Below the pieces are notes generated by a model. The model was not told the DNA's origin. It worked only from the letters and a program-made list of their open reading frames with translations, and did no database searches. Shown here one piece after another: positions 17,435-25,504 of a DNA stretch of 33,804 nucleotides. This DNA is from an uncultured Bacteroidia bacterium. Its GTDB lineage: Bacteria > Bacteroidota > Bacteroidia > J057 > CALDDN01. Where the stretch lies: assembly GCA_937936615.1 (NCBI GenBank), contig CALDDN010000086.1, positions 1-33,804 of the forward strand. Reading direction: 5' to 3'. Every line of letters starts with the position of its first letter. Position 1 is the first letter of the stretch. The translations under genes were made by a program, and so were the position numbers.

Positions 17435-17599
17435 GGCGGCAGGCGTGCGCAAATGCGGGCCGCAGCTTCATGAACCGTGGGCCCGGGTAGGTTTACCCTT
17501 CGCCTAAAGTTACTGAAAATCAATCACTCAATTAAATTCAATTAAAAAGTCGGGTCGAGCTAAATTCAGCTTCATCTCGGGTTGCTAAAATTTGTTCCT

Positions 17600-18319
17600 T
17601 CAGCGATTTGCCGTTTTTTCTTGCTCGATTTCCCAGTCGATGGCCAGCAGCACATCGGGCGCACCGTCGAGCAAGGGATCGCAGCCGGCAGCCAGCCGGC
17701 GGGCACCCGCCCGCGCGAAGAGCCGCCAGTGGGCCGGCAGTTTCACAGGCGGTCCGGTTGGGGCCTCGATCGCAGCCTCGAGCTCGAACCGCGGCCTGAA
17801 ACTTGCTGCGGGCCACGCAGGCCAGTGCAGCAGCTGCTGTACGAGCAGGGCCTCGCACCCCCAGGCACTGACCGACCCTACCCACCAGCGCGGCCCATCG
17901 GGTGGCCCGAAGCCCGCCCGCAGAGCCTGCCACAGCCGTTGGAGGGCCAGGCCCCTGCGGGCCTCGGGCAGCACAAACAGGCGGCTGACTTCGGCCACGG
18001 GCCAGCTCAGGGGTGCAGGCAGGGCATCGGGCCAGTCGTAGAGCGTGGCCGTGTAGCCATGCTGGGCCGCTTCGGAACTCTCGAAGATCAGCACGCGGGC
18101 GGCGGCCAGCAGTTCCGGTTCCGCAGGGCCTGGCTGCAGGCGCAGCAGCCGTACATGCCAGGCACGCTCGTCGAGGGGATCGGGGGCGAGGGGAAGCGGC
18201 CACAGGCCCGCGGCCAGCATCCGGCACCGGTCGGCCCAGCCGTCGGCTCGGCCAAAGCTTGCGTGGGCTTCGGTTCGGTCGTCAAATCGCAGCAGGCAGC
18301 CCTCGGCCTGCGCAGTCAT
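17600..18319 (-). CDS. GNAT-like acyltransferase coupled to olsF
   Basis: This 239-residue protein has the pattern of an N-acyltransferase of the GNAT fold: a strand and helix with ARVLIFESSEAAQHGYTATL, then AEVSRLFVLPEARRGLALQR, which matches the acyl-CoA or acyl-ACP binding strand-loop-helix (V-x-P-x-x-R-x-G-x-x) of the family, and a following helix WQALRAGF. The rest is rich in Trp, Pro and Arg and is poorly conserved by eye. Its ATG overlaps the olsF stop on the same strand (ATGA), so the two are translated together. It could add a further acyl group or modify the lipid head group made by OlsF. The substrate is not known, and the family call rests on one motif. Confidence 0.5.
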   Translation of the reverse strand: MTAQAEGCLLRFDDRTEAHASFGRADGWADRCRMLAAGLWPLPLAPDPLDERAWHVRLLRLQPGPAEPELLAAARVLIFESSEAAQHGYTATLYDWPDALPAPLSWPVAEVSRLFVLPEARRGLALQRLWQALRAGFGPPDGPRWWVGSVSAWGCEALLVQQLLHWPAWPAASFRPRFELEAAIEAPTGPPVKLPAHWRLFARAGARRLAAGCDPLLDGAPDVLLAIDWEIEQEKTANR

Positions 18320-20166
18320 GACCGGGCTTCTCCCGCGTGGTGGGTCATGTAGGCTTCGAAGCCGGTATCGGTCATGTATTTGCGCAGCACGTCGGGCGGG
18401 ATGCTCGGCACATGCGTGAGCATCAGCGCGTCGATGGCATCCTGAAAATCGGGGTCGACGTTGAATCCCAGCACATCGGAACCCAGTTTGAGGTAGTGCT
18501 TGATGAGGATGGGCACGCGCAAATCCTCACGCTCGACAAACGAAATGATCTGCTGGATGTCGTTGAGATTGCTGATGCCCAGCGATTCGTAGAGCCTGTG
18601 ATCGTTCTTGAGGTTGGAGCGGAAGGGATTTCGGGGCCGCACAAGGGGGGCCAGCCCGGCATTGAGGTGGTTGCGCCGCAGGTAGGCAACGATGAAGTGC
18701 TTCGAGACGCGGTGGAAAGCGTTGCTGATGCTCGCCGGTCCGATGAGGTAGCGGTACTGGGGGTGCTGCACCAGAAAATGACCGATGCCCGTCCAGAGCA
18801 GCATCAGGGGCTGATAGCTGCGCTGGTATTCCTGCCGGACGATGGAGCGGCCCAGTTCGAGGGCCGGATGGATACGCTCAAAAAGCTCGGGCTCAATCTC
18901 GAAGAGCGAGTTGAGGTAGAGGCCCTTGGGGCCGTGCTGGGCCAGTACTTCGTCGCAGCGGGCGATGCGGTAGGCTCCGACGATTTCCTGCCGGTCGCGG
19001 TTCCAGATGACCAGGTGCTCGTAGTATTCGTCGTATTCGTCGAGGTCGACGGCCTTGCCCGTGCCCTCGCCCACGGCTCGGAAAGTTACTTCGCGCAGCC
19101 GGCCCAGCTCTCTCATCAGCATGGGGGCTTCCGAACCCCGAAAGGCCAGCACTTCGAAGCTCTGCTGGTAGAAGAGCCGTTTGCCCTGGCCCAGCTGGGC
19201 CAGCTCGTCGAGCAGGATGTTCACCGCCACGGGGGCGATCACCGTCTTGGGTTCGCCTTTGCCGGGCCTGCGCAGCAGCTGCTTGAAGGGCTTCCACTTG
19301 ATGCGGGTGCGCGTGTCGGTATAGGTCGAAGCCAGCAGGTAGACCTTCGACTGCAGGAAGCGCGTCAGGGCTTCGGGGCTGGGATAGGCAGCCAGTCGCT
19401 CGGGCGAGAGCACACGGCCTACGCGGAAGCGCAGCCGGTCGCGCCGGTGGCGGGTCAGCTCACGAAACTGGAGCCGGGTGCGCAGGCGCGGGTGGATCGA
19501 CCCCGCCAGGTGAAAGAGCAGGCTGCCCCGCCCGTGGAAATAGACTGGGGCCACCGAGGCACGCGTCCGTTGGATGAGGCGGGCTACCAGCGGGTTCCAG
19601 TCGGGTTCGCGCAGGCGGCGGGTTTTGAAATCGAAGCGCGGTGCCTCGCCCGCCGGAAATACGGCTACCACGCCGCCTCCTTCGAGGAAGGTCAGCAGCT
19701 CGCGCAGCGCACCGAAGTTGCTGCGGCCTTCGGGCTCGTCGGCCCGGAAGGGGTTGAGGGCAATGAGCTTCTCGCCTACGGGGGCTACTCCGGCAAATAC
19801 ATCGTTGGCCAGCAGGCGGTAGTCGGAGCGGATGCGGCTCATGAGCAGGATCAGGAAGAGGGCTTCCAGGCCCCCGTAGGGGTGATTGCTCACCAGCACC
19901 AGCGGACCCTGGCAGGCCCGCAGGGCTTCGATCTCGCGCTCGGAGAACTCGTAGTCGAGGCCCAGTTCGCGGAAAAGTGCCTCGGCAAAAGCCGAGGGGG
20001 TGTCGGCCGCTTCGTTGATGCGGGCATAGGTCCGGTTGAGGCGGTCGATGCCCAGGACTTTTTCCAGACCCGGGCGCACAAAGACCTGGTAGAGCACGCG
20101 CTTGAGTGGCGTGTCGAAGCGGGCGTCAGTGTCCACCAGGGCTTTGGGCTTGCTGCGGCGGGCCAT
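18316..20166 (-). CDS. olsF: Bifunctional OlsF-type amino-acid lipid acyltransferase
   Basis: The 616-residue protein joins two acyltransferases. The N-terminal half is PlsC/hemolysin-like, with LVSNHPYGGLEALF (Asn94-His95) and VAVFPAGEAPRF (170-174 block). The C-terminal half is a GNAT domain of the OlsB type (about 330-530), with ELGRSIVRQEYQRSYQPLML and LLWTGIGHFLV. OlsF enzymes first N-acylate ornithine (or another amino acid such as glycine) with a 3-hydroxy fatty acid and then O-acylate the hydroxyl, making phosphate-free membrane lipids. Length agrees with the family. The start is ATG 20166 (MARRSKPK); the frame stays open far upstream but that part looks non-coding and contains a terminator-like palindrome. 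A TAACTTGG element lies 8 bases before the ATG. Ornithine against glycine as substrate cannot be told from sequence. Confidence 0.85.
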   Translation of the reverse strand: MARRSKPKALVDTDARFDTPLKRVLYQVFVRPGLEKVLGIDRLNRTYARINEAADTPSAFAEALFRELGLDYEFSEREIEALRACQGPLVLVSNHPYGGLEALFLILLMSRIRSDYRLLANDVFAGVAPVGEKLIALNPFRADEPEGRSNFGALRELLTFLEGGGVVAVFPAGEAPRFDFKTRRLREPDWNPLVARLIQRTRASVAPVYFHGRGSLLFHLAGSIHPRLRTRLQFRELTRHRRDRLRFRVGRVLSPERLAAYPSPEALTRFLQSKVYLLASTYTDTRTRIKWKPFKQLLRRPGKGEPKTVIAPVAVNILLDELAQLGQGKRLFYQQSFEVLAFRGSEAPMLMRELGRLREVTFRAVGEGTGKAVDLDEYDEYYEHLVIWNRDRQEIVGAYRIARCDEVLAQHGPKGLYLNSLFEIEPELFERIHPALELGRSIVRQEYQRSYQPLMLLWTGIGHFLVQHPQYRYLIGPASISNAFHRVSKHFIVAYLRRNHLNAGLAPLVRPRNPFRSNLKNDHRLYESLGISNLNDIQQIISFVEREDLRVPILIKHYLKLGSDVLGFNVDPDFQDAIDALMLTHVPSIPPDVLRKYMTDTGFEAYMTHHAGEARS

Positions 20167-20174
20167 AGGAAAGG

Positions 20175-20207
20175 CCAAGTTAGGTAAAAAAAAAGCCCGC
20201 CGGCGGG
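20175..20207 (-). promoter_or_regulatory. Terminator-like palindrome directly followed by the olsF -7 element
   Basis: On the minus strand the palindrome CCCGCCGGCGGG (20196-20207) is followed by a C and nine T residues (20186-20194), which is terminator-like. The -7 element TAACTTGG (20175-20182) comes next, 8 bases before the olsF ATG. This would shield olsF from upstream leftward transcription, or the hairpin may act as an attenuator. Confidence 0.45.
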
Positions 20208-20410
20208 TCTTGCTTCGCCCGCTCGGCTTGCTTGCCCGAATCGATCCGTGACCGCTTTCGAGGGCATCGGGCTTTCCCGTCGAATTCGATTCTGTATTTT
20301 GCACCGGTTTGGGGGGCCGTCGGAGGAATTTGGGGGCGATCGAAGGCCGGTTTTTTTGAGTCGCCCGGGCCGGTTCCCTGCCTCGATAGCCGGGCCTTTG
20401 GGCTGGAAGT

Positions 20411-21043
20411 ATGAAAAAACTGATTATAAAAATTTTTCGTAGAATAGGACTTGCCGGACGCATCGTCATCCTGCGAAACGGTGCGCTCAAGGAGTGGGGC
20501 TGGTTTCGTACCTTCGATACGGGCCGCTCCGAAGACCGCTACGGCAACCCGCTGGCGTGGTATACCTACGCCTTTCTGTATTTTCTGGAACCGCGCCTGC
20601 GTCCCGATTTCACAGTCTTTGAATACGGCTGCGGCAACTCGACGTTCTGGTTTGCCCCGCGGGTAGGTCGGGTCTTTTCCGTCGAGCACCACCCCGACTG
20701 GTTCCGCTACATCGATCGGCGCAGGCCCGCCAACGCGCAGATTGCCCTCGCCGAATCGAAAGAAGCCTACCTGGCCCAGGTCCAGGCCTACGGTACGCGC
20801 TACGACCTGATCGTCGTCGACGGCATCCACCGCAACGAGTGCCTGGCTCGGGCCCCCGAAGCCTTGAGCGATCGGGGCGTGATCATCCTCGACAATTCGG
20901 AACGGCCCGACTACGCCGCGGCAATCGCCGACCTGCTGGCCAAAGGCTTCCGCCGCCTCGATTTTTACGGCATGGCCCCCGTTACACCGCTGCCCGGTAC
21001 GACGACCGTTTTCTACCGCGCCGGCAACTGCCTCGGGATTTAA
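20411..21043 (+). CDS. Class I SAM-dependent methyltransferase-like protein
   Basis: The 210-residue protein has the Rossmann-type motif I DFTVFEYGCGNSTFWFA (about 66-82) for S-adenosylmethionine. An acidic motif II follows at the end of the next strand (VFSVEHHPDWF), then the YDLIVVDGIHRNE motif and a GVIILDNSERPDY strand, an arrangement typical of small-molecule or sugar methyltransferases of the FkbM-like and macrocin-O-methyltransferase-like groups. The N-terminus (about 1-60) is basic with IKIFRRIGLAGRIVIL, perhaps membrane-associating. It is transcribed divergently from olsF. The substrate is unknown. Confidence 0.7.
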   Translation: MKKLIIKIFRRIGLAGRIVILRNGALKEWGWFRTFDTGRSEDRYGNPLAWYTYAFLYFLEPRLRPDFTVFEYGCGNSTFWFAPRVGRVFSVEHHPDWFRYIDRRRPANAQIALAESKEAYLAQVQAYGTRYDLIVVDGIHRNECLARAPEALSDRGVIILDNSERPDYAAAIADLLAKGFRRLDFYGMAPVTPLPGTTTVFYRAGNCLGI

Positions 21044-21082
21044 GATTTAATTTTTTAATCCCATAGCCAGCTCAGAATTGGC

Positions 21083-21090
21083 TAATTTCG
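21083..21090 (+). promoter_or_regulatory. -7 element TAATTTCG for the Ppx/GppA gene
   Basis: A near match to TAnnTTTG lies 8 bases before ATG 21099. It lies within what would be codons if the TTG at 21078 were the start, supporting the ATG at 21099. Confidence 0.45.
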
Positions 21091-21098
21091 GCCCGCCT

Positions 21099-22655
21099 AT
21101 GGAAGACGAACTGCTGGCCGTCATCGACCTGGGCACCAATACCTTCAATCTGGTAGTGGTGTCTGTGCGTGGAGGGGACCTCTACCAAGTGCTGGATAAA
21201 GTCAAGGAACCTGTCAAGCTCGGCGAGGGGGGACTCTCGGCCGGTCGGCTCTCGGAAGCCGCCTGGGAGCGTGCCCTGGCTGCCCTGCACAAGTTCCGCC
21301 GCCTCATCGAATCGCGCGGCTGCAGCCAGACACTGGCTTTCGCCACCAGTGCCATTCGCTCGGCCAGTAACGGAGCCGATTTCTGCCGTCAGGTGCTGGC
21401 CGAAACGGGTATCGCCATCCAGGTCATCAACGGCAATCAGGAAGCTGCCCTCATCTACGAGGGCATCAAGTACGGCCTGAGCCTGCCGCTCAACGAGCAC
21501 GTACTGATGGTCGACATCGGCGGCGGCTCGGTCGAGTTCATCGTGGCCAACCGCATGGGGGCCCAGCTGCTGCGCAGCGTCAACGTAGGGGCGGCCCGTC
21601 TCTGGGAAGCCGTCCAGCCCAGCGACCCCATCACCGAGGCCCAGCAAGAGGCGGCCCTTCAGATCATCGACCGCGAGCTTGCGGGGCTGGTGGCCGAAAT
21701 CCGCGAGTTTGGCGTGCGCACGCTCATCGGCTCATCGGGTACCTACGAGACCATCGGTGCCCTCAGTGCCTACGAGGACAACGAGAAGTTCCTGATCGAC
21801 AACCTCAACGGCTACCGCGTCGAAGTGCGCAAGTTCCGTAAGATTCACCGGCGGCTGCTCACCTCGCGCCGCGAGGAGCGGCTCACGTGGCGGGGCCTCG
21901 ACCCCATGCGGGTCGATCTCATTCTGATGGGCACGCTGCTGACGCACTACCTGGTCGACCGTCTGCCCATCGAGCAGATTGTCGTCTCGATGTTTGCCTT
22001 GAAAGACGGCATCGTGGTGCAGCACCTGCGCGAGCGCAAGACCTTAGGCCCCGCGCCCGACCCGAGCATCCGCAGCCAGCGCGAGACGGGTGTCCGCGAG
22101 CTGGCGATCAAGTTCCGCTGCAACCTCGAAAAAAGCGACTATGTAGCCCGCCTGGTGCTCAGCCTCTTCGATCAGACGCGCTACCTGCACCAGTACGGTG
22201 CGCAAGAACGCGAGTGGCTGCATTACGCCTGCCTGCTGCTCGATGTGGGGCACCTCGTCAACCGCAGCGGCCACCACAAGCACGGCCAGTACATCATCCA
22301 GAACTGCGGCCTGCCCGGCTTTTCGGGCAAGGAACTCCTGCTCATTTCGAACCTGGTGCGCTACCACCGCAAGAGCCTGCCAAGCGAGGAGCACTTCTAC
22401 TATAACATGCTTTATAAAGAGGACAAGCGCGTGGTCGAGGTGCTGGCGGGGCTGCTCCGTCTGGGCCTCAACCTCAACCGGGCCGACCGGCGGCTCATCA
22501 CCGATCTGGTGCTGCGTTCCGACGGGCCCCGGAGCATGCGCCTGGGCCTCAGTGCCCTGCAGCCGCCCGATCTCGAGCTCCAGGCCGCCGAGCAGGAAAA
22601 AGCTCTCTTCGAACGGGCTTTCGGGGTGGAACTGACCTTCGAGCTGCTGCCCTGA
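21099..22655 (+). CDS. ppx: Exopolyphosphatase / pppGpp phosphatase (Ppx/GppA family)
   Basis: The 518-residue enzyme belongs to the ASKHA phosphotransfer family. Motif I is LLAVIDLGTNTFNLVVV at the N-terminus, followed by LAFATSAIRSASNG, the phosphate-2 motif VDIGGGSVEFIVA (about residues 137-149), and IGSSGTYETIGAL. The C-terminal third (about 310-510) resembles the HD-type helical domain of Ppx, with LHYACLLLDVGHLVNRSGHHKH and ISNLVRYHRKSLP. It hydrolyses long-chain polyphosphate and perhaps pppGpp in the cytoplasm. The start is ATG 21099; a TTG seven codons upstream is rejected because the promoter element lies there. No ppk gene is in the window. Polyphosphate against pppGpp preference cannot be decided. 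Confidence 0.9.
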   Translation: MEDELLAVIDLGTNTFNLVVVSVRGGDLYQVLDKVKEPVKLGEGGLSAGRLSEAAWERALAALHKFRRLIESRGCSQTLAFATSAIRSASNGADFCRQVLAETGIAIQVINGNQEAALIYEGIKYGLSLPLNEHVLMVDIGGGSVEFIVANRMGAQLLRSVNVGAARLWEAVQPSDPITEAQQEAALQIIDRELAGLVAEIREFGVRTLIGSSGTYETIGALSAYEDNEKFLIDNLNGYRVEVRKFRKIHRRLLTSRREERLTWRGLDPMRVDLILMGTLLTHYLVDRLPIEQIVVSMFALKDGIVVQHLRERKTLGPAPDPSIRSQRETGVRELAIKFRCNLEKSDYVARLVLSLFDQTRYLHQYGAQEREWLHYACLLLDVGHLVNRSGHHKHGQYIIQNCGLPGFSGKELLLISNLVRYHRKSLPSEEHFYYNMLYKEDKRVVEVLAGLLRLGLNLNRADRRLITDLVLRSDGPRSMRLGLSALQPPDLELQAAEQEKALFERAFGVELTFELLP

Positions 22656-22755
22656 AGGGCGGGCATTGCCTGCCTTTAGCGGGGGTACTGCGGATCACTC
22701 AAAAAAAAAAAATCCTTACAACGGGAGGCTGCCACCGCTTGCCCTGCCCGCCTCA

Positions 22756-23400
22756 TCAGAAACCGAGGGTCTGGCGGTAATAAAGAAAGACGAGGGTGCC
22801 GAAGAAGCCCACCAGCGTTCCCCCGATGATCTGGGGTGTGGTGTGGCCCCGCAGGTGCCAGCGCGACCAGCCCACGCCTGCCAGCAGTGCCAGCAGCAGG
22901 GCGTTGGTCGCCGAGACGACAAAGCCCGTATCGATGCTCAGCAGCAGGGCAAACGAGGCCGCGGCGGCGATCATGTGGATCGAAATGCGCCAGACCAGGG
23001 TAATGACCGCCGTCAGGGCGTTGATGTAAACGAGGAAGTCGGCAAAGGCATCCATCTGGGCGGGGTCGCGGCCCGCGCCCAGGCGTGTGGTCTGCAGCAG
23101 GTAGACGAAGAGCAGCACCGAGGCGATGTTGATGAGGAAGGGCACGAGGCGTTTGCGCCGCTCGAGCACGTAGAGGTTGTCGCGGCCCAGGACGTAGCGC
23201 ACGTAGATCACGTAGCCAATCAGGGGCAGGGCCGCCAGGCAGAGCAGGCTCAGCCCCAGGACGAGGGGGTCGGCCGTGCGCCGCAGGTAGATGTAGATAA
23301 AAAACTGGCAGAAATTGGGGTTGATGGCAAAAGAGAGGAGCTTGGCCGTGAAATGCCAGGCCTGATGCGCGGGCCGCGCGGAGCTGGAGGGCTGCGTCAT
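22756..23400 (-). CDS. PAP2-family-like membrane phosphatase
   Basis: The 214-residue protein has about six membrane segments. Motifs fit the PAP2 superfamily: ERRKRLVPFLI (motif 1 region), WRISIHMIAAAASF (motif 2, with the S-x-H form) and WSRWHLRGHTTPQIIGGT (motif 3, S-R-x5-H, with Gln where many members have Asp). This combination is typical of a prokaryotic PAP2-like group that probably acts on lipid phosphates such as undecaprenyl pyrophosphate at the inner membrane. It ends with YYRQTLGF. It lies 14 bases after rpoN on the same strand and may be co-transcribed with it. The exact substrate is unknown. Confidence 0.65.
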   Translation of the reverse strand: MTQPSSSARPAHQAWHFTAKLLSFAINPNFCQFFIYIYLRRTADPLVLGLSLLCLAALPLIGYVIYVRYVLGRDNLYVLERRKRLVPFLINIASVLLFVYLLQTTRLGAGRDPAQMDAFADFLVYINALTAVITLVWRISIHMIAAAASFALLLSIDTGFVVSATNALLLALLAGVGWSRWHLRGHTTPQIIGGTLVGFFGTLVFLYYRQTLGF

Positions 23401-23414
23401 GCCGGCGGGTGGGT

Positions 23415-24905
23415 TCAGAGGTCTTTGCGCAGGCGGGCCACGTTGAGGCCCATCTGCTCGCGGTACTTGGCGACGGTGCGGCGGGCGATGTTGTAGCCCC
23501 GTTCGTTGAGCAGTTGCGTGAGCCGGTCGTCGGAAAGCGGTTTCTTGCGGTCCTCGTTTTCGATGAGTTCGCGCAGGATGCGCTTTACTTCTTTGTTCGA
23601 GACTTCCTCGCCCGATTCGGTGCTGATGCCCTCGGAGAAAAAGTATTTGAGCTGGTAGATGCCGAAATCGGTCTGTACGTATTTGCTGTTGGCTACGCGG
23701 CTGACGGTCGAGATGTCCATGCCGATTTCGTCGGCCACGTCTTTAAGGATCATGGGCCGGAGCTTGGTTTCGTCGCCCTGACTGAGGAAGAATTCTTTCT
23801 GGCGGTTGGCGATGCAGACCATGGTTTTGAGCAGCGTATCCTGCCGCTGCTTGATGGCGTCGATGAACCACTGGGCCGAGTCGATCTTGGCCTTGACGAA
23901 CTGCAGGGTTTCGCGGGCCTGGGTGTCTTTTTCCTTGGCGGCGGGCTGGAGCTCCTGGAGCATGCGCAGGTAGCTGCGGCTCACGCGCAGCTCGGGGGCG
24001 TTCTTGCGGTTGAGTTTGACGTTGAGCTGCCCGCCCTCTTCGTGGAGGATGAAGTCGGGCACGATGTACTGCATCTTGATCTCGGATTCGGATTCGCCGG
24101 GCCGGGGGTTGAGTCGCGTGATGAGCTGGTAGACTTCGCGCAGCTCGTCGTCGTCGATACCCAGCCGGTCGGCCAGCCGGTCGAAGTGTTTCTTGCTCAG
24201 TTCGTCGAAGTAGTCCTCGACGATGCGCAGGGCCAGCTGGGTGTGGGGCGTCTGGGGTTTGCGGTGGAGCTGCAGCAGCAGGCATTCCTGCAGGTCGCGG
24301 GCCCCCACGCCGGGGGGGTCGAGGCTCTGCACGATGCCCAGCACGCTCTCGACCACCTCCTCGCGCACGGACAGGTTCTGGCGGAAGGCCAGCTCGTCGA
24401 CGATGGCCGTGATGGGTCGGCGGAAGTAGCCGTCGGGGTCGATGTTGCCGATAATCTGGCGGGCTACGAGGAACTCCAGTTCCGAGAGGGGCAGCATGCC
24501 GATCTGCTGTTCGAGCAGGTCGTAGAGCGACCGCCGCTGCACGATGGGCGTTTCGTAGCGTTCCTCGTTGGGGTCGTCGGGGGTGTGGAGCTTGTAGCGG
24601 TAGTCTTCCTCGGCCAGGTAGTCTTCGAGCGAGAGTTCCTGCAGCTCGGAGCCTTCGGCCTCGTCGTAGGCGTCGCTGGTGTAGGGGTCGTCGGGGGCGG
24701 TATCGGCTTCGTCGCTTTCGCGCTCGTAGGGGTTTTCGTCCACTTCGCCCAAGTCGTGGCCCTCGGCCAGGGCCGGGTTGTCTTCCAGTTCCTGCTTGAT
24801 GCGCGCTTCCAGTTCGATGGTTGGAATCTGGAGCAGCTTGATGAACTGGATCTGCTGCGGCGAGAGCTTCTGCAGCAGCTTCTGATGCAATCCCTGTTTA
24901 AGCAT
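23415..24905 (-). CDS. rpoN: RNA polymerase sigma-54 factor
   Basis: The 496-residue sigma-54 has the full three-region layout. Region I (about 1-45) is glutamine- and leucine-rich, with LKQGLHQKLLQKLSPQQIQF. An acidic, less conserved region II follows (about 50-105, many Asp/Glu). The core-binding and DNA-binding region III includes DEIGMDISTVSRVANSKYVQ (helix-turn-helix) and ends with the RpoN box ARRTVAKYREQMGL. It directs RNA polymerase to -24/-12 promoters, which need an enhancer-binding AAA+ activator. No such activator is in the window. The start is ATG 24905 (MLKQGLHQ); the longer frame adds 21 residues unlike region I. A TAACTTTA element lies 42 bases upstream. Confidence 0.95.
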   Translation of the reverse strand: MLKQGLHQKLLQKLSPQQIQFIKLLQIPTIELEARIKQELEDNPALAEGHDLGEVDENPYERESDEADTAPDDPYTSDAYDEAEGSELQELSLEDYLAEEDYRYKLHTPDDPNEERYETPIVQRRSLYDLLEQQIGMLPLSELEFLVARQIIGNIDPDGYFRRPITAIVDELAFRQNLSVREEVVESVLGIVQSLDPPGVGARDLQECLLLQLHRKPQTPHTQLALRIVEDYFDELSKKHFDRLADRLGIDDDELREVYQLITRLNPRPGESESEIKMQYIVPDFILHEEGGQLNVKLNRKNAPELRVSRSYLRMLQELQPAAKEKDTQARETLQFVKAKIDSAQWFIDAIKQRQDTLLKTMVCIANRQKEFFLSQGDETKLRPMILKDVADEIGMDISTVSRVANSKYVQTDFGIYQLKYFFSEGISTESGEEVSNKEVKRILRELIENEDRKKPLSDDRLTQLLNERGYNIARRTVAKYREQMGLNVARLRKDL

Positions 24906-24947
24906 GTCTAGACCCTCGGTGGCAGGCTTTTGGGTCAGCCTGTTGGG

Positions 24948-24955
24948 TAAAGTTA
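24948..24955 (-). promoter_or_regulatory. -7 element TAACTTTA for rpoN
   Basis: The minus-strand TAACTTTA matches the TAnnTTTG consensus except for the last base and lies 42 bases upstream of the rpoN ATG. Confidence 0.4.
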
Positions 24956-25021
24956 CGCAAAAAAGCATCTGGAAAGCATCCGCGGGCTTGGAGCCGAGCC
25001 ATCTGCCCCCAGAATCACGAC

Positions 25022-25045
25022 GCCCCGGTGCGCAGGCACCAGGGC
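25022..25045 (-). terminator. Hairpin downstream of tmRNA
   Basis: A 10-bp stem with one G-U pair, GCCCTGGTGC and GCACCGGGGC on the minus strand with a 4-base loop, lies 29 bases past the tmRNA 3' end. It lacks a T-run, so it is a weak terminator or a structure in the processed tail. Confidence 0.4.
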
Positions 25046-25074
25046 GGCATGAACTCTAATCAAAACAATACCCG

Positions 25075-25444
25075 TGGAGATGGAGGGAGTCGAACCCTCG
25101 TCCGGCGGAGCAGGCCGGCAGCCCTTCTACATGCTTAGTTCGCTTAGAGGAGGTCGGGCTTCCGCATCAAAGCGAACCAAAAGCGGAGTCCCCAGAAGTC
25201 GCTTGAGTTTAAGACGGTTTAGCGACATCCCCGTCCGATGCTGGTGGGTGGGTGATGCTCCAAGGGCCTGCGCCAGCCCGCCTGCCGAGGAGCAACTCAG
25301 CCTGAATTCCTTGAATTAGGCAGCGAGTGCGTAGGTGTTGTTGCCAACTATAGGTCGAAGGTTCGGTTTTAAGAGCTTACCTACAACGCTCTGCATGCTT
25401 ACGACCACCTTCCGTAACAACCCGTCAATTCCAATGTCATCCCC
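25075..25444 (-). ncRNA. ssrA: tmRNA (ssrA)
   Basis: Read on the minus strand, the 370-nt gene starts GGGGATGACATTGG and ends with the T-arm and acceptor GGGTTCGACTCCC...CATCTCCA. GGGGATG pairs with CATCTCC to form the 7-bp acceptor stem (one G-U). The 5' part GACGGGTTGTTACGG is typical of Bacteroidota tmRNA. The tag frame begins at GGC (25345) and ends at TAA (25316): it codes for G-N-N-T-Y-A-L-A-A. The proteolysis signal YALAA is intact. The CCA end is not fully encoded (the genome reads A-C-G), so it must be added later. It rescues stalled ribosomes with SmpB; smpB is not in the window. Confidence 0.95.
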
Positions 25445-25504
25445 AGATTAAGAAAGAACGCTATCTAATTATTTTTTTAACAACTACCGTGCCAGAAGCT
25501 CTGA

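Noticed and set aside
18337-20187. Long rightward frame of 616 codons opposite olsF
   Set aside because: It mirrors the olsF gene in the antisense direction, a known effect of GC-rich codon use; it has no motifs.
22756-23400. PAP2-like protein with Gln replacing the last Asp of motif 3, a possible dead enzyme
   Set aside because: The S-x-H motif 2 with H-x-x-x-Q motif 3 is, as far as I recall, usual in one prokaryotic PAP2-like group, so it does not point to loss of function.
25074-25319. Rightward frame of 81 codons beginning at 25074
   Set aside because: It lies entirely inside the tmRNA gene on the opposite strand.
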